Shown here piece after piece: positions 60,207 to 64,000 of a stretch of 64,000 nt of DNA (the stretch's first letter is position 1; each line of letters starts with the position of its first letter). The DNA is from Heracleum sosnowskyi (Eukaryota; Streptophyta; Magnoliopsida; Apiales; Apiaceae). Both the position numbers and the translations under genes were made by a program. The notes under the pieces were generated by a model, which saw nothing but the letters and a program-made list of their open reading frames with translations, did not search any database and was not told where the DNA came from. The stretch covers positions 49,703,190 to 49,767,189 of the forward strand of contig CM061244.1 in NCBI GenBank assembly GCA_030848705.1, read 5' to 3'.

Positions 60207-62830
60207 ATGTCTCGTTTCAAAACTTGCAAGCCATTACGAATTTACAGTTTCATGCATGGGCAGAGTTTCTGAACACACGTTCATTAGTGGCATATGCCTT
60301 GAGTACTCCCGTAGTCCTTTGCATCGATCAATTGACTGCGTTGTACACAACCGCCACGGATACAAGTGAGAATAACGTAAGATCCTTCAGTTTTGTTGTG
60401 CCAGGGGGCAGAACAATAATGGTGACGGAACATGACTTTAACAGAATACTACATTTTTTCTATAGAAAACCATGTTCCGGATCCCACAACTGAGGAGATA
60501 CATGCTTTCTTCACTCTCATAAGAAGTCAACTTCTTAACTTCTTTGTGGGAGAGTTCCTTAAGCATTACCTGACATGGGACCACTGGATGAAAGAACATG
60601 CATAGATGATGTGCTTTGTTTCTATCCTAGGTTCCTACAGCTAATTCTCAATGATATCTTAACAGATGATGAGCGTGAGACATTCGCTGAAGAGGAGACC
60701 ATGGAGTGCATGAAGATGAAGAGCAATGCAATAACCGCTCTGATAAGAAAGAATCATCTTCCAGGGGTACCCACTGTTCAAACTTGAATATCTAAGAACG
60801 GTGCCCCTACCACTTCTACCCCCAGGGGAACAGGTAAATGAAGGTAACATTCCTCAACCTGAACTGGCTCCTGAACCACAACAATGGATGTTGATCCAGA
60901 GCCCTCAATGGCCATCCAGACCATGAGATTGCAACCCACAATCTCTAACCACGGTCGAAGAGCCTTTGGAAGAGCCAAATGAAACCACAAACGAACCTCC
61001 TTACCCTCCTATACCCAATATTCAGACATCCATGAGTGTAGAGGGAGATAGTGCCAAAGCAGCACCACATAAGGAGATACGCCATTCAACAACAGCTCTG
61101 CCTTACTCTAAAAGGAGAAGAACAGAAAACGAGGCAACTGTTGAAACTTCATTTCAATCATCCAAAGCGCCCTTTACTGATTTTTCTGATGCTGATTGGG
61201 CTACGCTAACGAAAGAAATATCTGAACCAATAGCTCAATCAAGTAAGGAAGAATTGACGGAAGCAACTGGTGTTCCGACCATATTACGGTCAGGTTCACT
61301 GGTTGAAGGTTCTAAGAACCAAGGGTCTTCACAGACGTCGAGAGAAGGCTTTGACCTAAATGCACAATCTAAAAGGTCATTGTCTACCTCCCCAGATGGA
61401 ACATATCTGGATCCTGCGGGTAAAGGGTCTGACGTAGGTGCAGATCGGCAACTCATTGACAGTGAATCAATTACTATTAAGGAGTCAACTGAGGTGAAGT
61501 CTTTACAGACTCACGGGGAAGATTCGGGATCTCTGCTGTTAAAAGAGCCTGTTTCTAACCCCCTAGAGATTCACACTCTAGATCCTTCAAAGGATATATC
61601 ATCTAAGGATGATCAGCAACTTGGTTTATCCAAGGACGGGGACTTGCGAAGCCCCATTGCACCACCGGTGACCTCCTTAAGGACGGCTACGGTGTTTTCT
61701 TCTGTAGGTACAACTAGCACAAAGGGTTTGAGTGAAACAAAAACACTTACACCTGGCCTGAGTGGGAAAGGAAAAATGAGTTAAACACCGACAGAAACGT
61801 TGAGTGTACACCCAGAGCCAAACGTGAGGAGTGACACCCTAACCCTTCCAAATATTGAAGATTTGCTATTACCTGGAGGTACATGTTCAATCCACCCTCA
61901 AGAAGATTATGGAATATGTTGAGGAACCAACAACCCGGACCTTCACAGCAACAACCTGATCCTTCTACTACCTTTTACAATGAGGATAACTTCATCGAGG
62001 ATTCCTCAACTAAGGGGGAGAAAGTTGGAGAAGGGGAAACAAATGAAGTGACTAATGAAGGTTGGCAAACAACTGGATGGGGAGTTTGGGAAACCAATGA
62101 AGCTATTCCAGTTAGACAGTATTGGATTGAGGACATAGTACTAGAAGAAAGTGAAGAGGGATTTGAAGTCATGCAAGAGCAACCGATTCAGGAGGAGCAT
62201 GAGCCATATAGAACATCCTATCTTGGATGATGATATGGAAGAAGAAGCAAATTCTCTATCACTAAGAGAGAAAGACACCACTGAAGGTGATTCTCATCAA
62301 GATCCAAAGAACTACAAAGCTAAATGAACTGCTCCGTGAGCATGTTAAGGAAATCTTGATGAAGGTCAGTCCAGAGATTACTGAAAACCCTCCTATGGTT
62401 AGATTCATGACGAATGACTTGTTCAGAATCTGCTACATGACGGAGGACAAACTGAGAGATTACCCAAACGAATATCTAATATCAGTTGAGAAGTATCTTA
62501 GATCCACTGGATTCACATCAACGGAGAAGGACAAAAGCAGCCGACACTCTAAGAAAATATCTTATGGAGAATGTTCCCTACTATAGGAAGAGAGTGGAGA
62601 AAGGATTGGAAGTGCTTCCCAGACTACCAAACATGCCAAAGCTAAACAAGAAAGATGTTAACATTGCATGGCTGTGGGCTGGAGTGGGTCAAGAGGTTGG
62701 ATATATTGGAAGACACATCCTAGGAGTAATCCTTAAACCTGGAGAACCACTGCACTATCTATCAGTGATTGATTATCAAGCTGCTAACTCCGATCCAATG
62801 AGTGAAGAAGGTGAGATTGGAATGGACTGA
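60207..62830 (+). pseudogene. Element C ORF3 remnant
   Basis: A start ATG at 60207 is followed by a frameshift within a few codons. The readable pieces follow the plan of A's ORF3. They are an N-terminal HAWAEFLNTRSLVAYAL with LCIDQLTALY, CFYPRFLQLILN at 60620-60655 (YPRFLMLCIN in A), and a basic cluster SKRRRTEN near 61110. Then come a Ser/Thr-rich middle (61150-61780) and a C-terminal helical, charged region (62290-62830) with PNMPKLNKKDVNIAWLW. A polypurine-like TAAGGGGGAGAAAG is at 62011. At least four frame breaks. Homology to A's ORF3 is inferred from this shared order and motifs. Confidence 0.7.
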
Positions 62831-63051
62831 AGATTGAAGCAAAGAACAAAAGAACTATCAGCTCAATCAAGAGGAGCAACTTCAAAGTAAAAAGTTTTAT
62901 TGTTCTTTGATTTATGAAATCTGGAAATGTATATATATCTGATCCAGAATGCAGTTAATATTATTACGATGTCTTACTTTAAGTAGTTTCATGTTTCCTT
63001 AGTTAGTTGAGTTATCCTCAAAGTATTTGCTTGTCGAACTCTATCCAATCA

Positions 63052-63064
63052 AATAGGGGGAGAT
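63052..63064 (+). other. Polypurine tract of element C
   Basis: AATAGGGGGAGAT just before the LTR start TGTAAAGC at 63065. Confidence 0.9.
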
Positions 63065-64000
63065 TGTAAAGCATAATGTAACATAAGATGTAAAAGAGAT
63101 AACTACAACTCAACAAAGGACAAGACAGACAATAATATTAACAGAAGCACAGGAATCCAGAATCAAAGAAGAAAAGGTAAACTCAAAAAATCAAAATACG
63201 TTATGTATTCTTGAAGTCCGTAAACAGGTCACGGAAAGAAGTTCATGAAAATGTTCAAGCCTCAGTGACAGCAAAAGAAACAAGACTTTCAAGACGACAG
63301 AAGTATGTGAATGATTTAGGGTTCAGTACCACGGGATTCCAGTGATGAAGCAACCAGGACGACAAAGGACTTATTAGCACCATTGAATTGAAGACATAAA
63401 AGAAGAATTGATCAAGTGTTATTCATCTGTGAACCAGACCAGTTGCACTAGGTGACGGCACTAAAAAGATCAAGTTGTTTTATCGTCTCAGAAGAAATTG
63501 ATACAGTCTAAAACTGAAACACCCTGGAGCTGAATAGATTTTCTAAAAGGTCAAGGACAAGGAAAAGAATTCGATGGTTTTTCTTTTAAGAAAACCATCG
63601 AAGGTGACATAAAGAAAATCAAAAGAAAATGTTCGATAGTTTTCTTAATTAGAAAACCATCGAATGGAAAAGTAAAAAGTGAATGAAAACTTTAATAAAG
63701 TAAAAGTTCCATTCGATAGTTTTTATTTTAAAAACCATCGAATGTAATTATTACTTTATTATTCGATAGTTTTCAATTCACAAAGTGGGTGAAAAGTTTT
63801 CTTTGTTTGTCAGGTTGATGAGAATTGGACGGCCAAGATTGTTTTAACAATTAAGGTTCGATAGTTTTCTAAAAACTAAGTCTATAATTACACAGAGAGA
63901 GGAAGTGTCTTCCTCAGTCGAGGTTAGTTCATAGTAGCAACTACTGAGAGAGAAGTTTGAGCCGGAGAAGATCATAGAAATTTATAGTGCTCAGAATTCT
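63065..64000 (+). mobile_element. 3' LTR of element C, truncated by window edge
   Basis: The first 936 of about 1,167 bp, including the same three inverted pairs near 63570-63745. Differences from the 5' LTR seen by eye number about six. Confidence 0.93.

Larger units (their letters stand above)
53695..64000 (+). mobile_element. Element C: Sirevirus-like Ty1/copia, non-autonomous, plus strand, runs off right edge
   Basis: The 5' LTR is at 53695-54861, the primer site at 54864-54875, a decayed interior at 54876-63050, the polypurine tract near 63052-63064, and the 3' LTR from 63065 to beyond the window. The LTRs differ at about six positions over the 936 bp that can be compared. Interior remnants run in normal copia order with ORF3 last, but every domain is broken by stops, frameshifts and deletions. 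Its LTR family is that of B. Confidence 0.93.

Overview
This is repeat-rich nuclear DNA of a flowering plant. It is almost entirely nested LTR retrotransposons, with one probable host gene near the middle-right. A eudicot fits the families seen, but the species cannot be named from the sequence. I see no rRNA, tRNA, CRISPR or bacterial features.

Layout. Element A is a plus-strand Ty1/copia element of Sirevirus (SIRE) type. It begins left of the window and ends with its 3' LTR at 45657-46700. It has been split three times: by element B (minus-strand copia, same lineage; runs off the left edge, its 5' LTR ends at 9747), by element D (minus-strand copia, Angela/BARE-like, complete at 11139-20201), and by element G (minus-strand Ty3/gypsy with 4.6 kb LTRs, complete at 27662-44791). 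B is itself split by solo gypsy LTR S1 (888-5524), and G by solo gypsy LTR S2 (35135-38406). S1, S2, D and G each have a perfect 5-bp target duplication, which fixes their borders to the base. With insertions removed, A reads: integrase (9748-11138), reverse transcriptase/RNase H (20207-21994), a 1.4 kb spacer with a small acidic ORF, then a very long third ORF (23366-27661 plus 44797-45517, about 1,670 codons), polypurine tract and LTR.

From 46701 to 53694 lies non-LTR DNA. It holds a 129-codon gene (47610-47999) with a plausible promoter, an old imperfect tandem duplication of its 3' end plus about 1.8 kb of downstream DNA, and a small MITE-like element. From 53695 to the right edge is element C, a plus-strand copia of the same LTR family as B, with decayed coding regions but LTRs that differ at only about six sites over 936 bp.

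Functional reading. D is the youngest and most complete element: its LTRs differ at one base by eye, and its polyprotein is interrupted only by one in-frame TAG. G and C have young LTR pairs but ruined or deleted coding regions, so they were probably copied by proteins of other elements. The most interesting pattern is that both Sirevirus families (A and B/C) carry a family-specific short word, often as inverted repeats, in the LTR and again in the spacer just upstream of ORF3. This suggests that ORF3 has its own LTR-like regulatory region. D carries three consecutive near-perfect hairpins and a four-copy 13-bp word in its untranslated leader.
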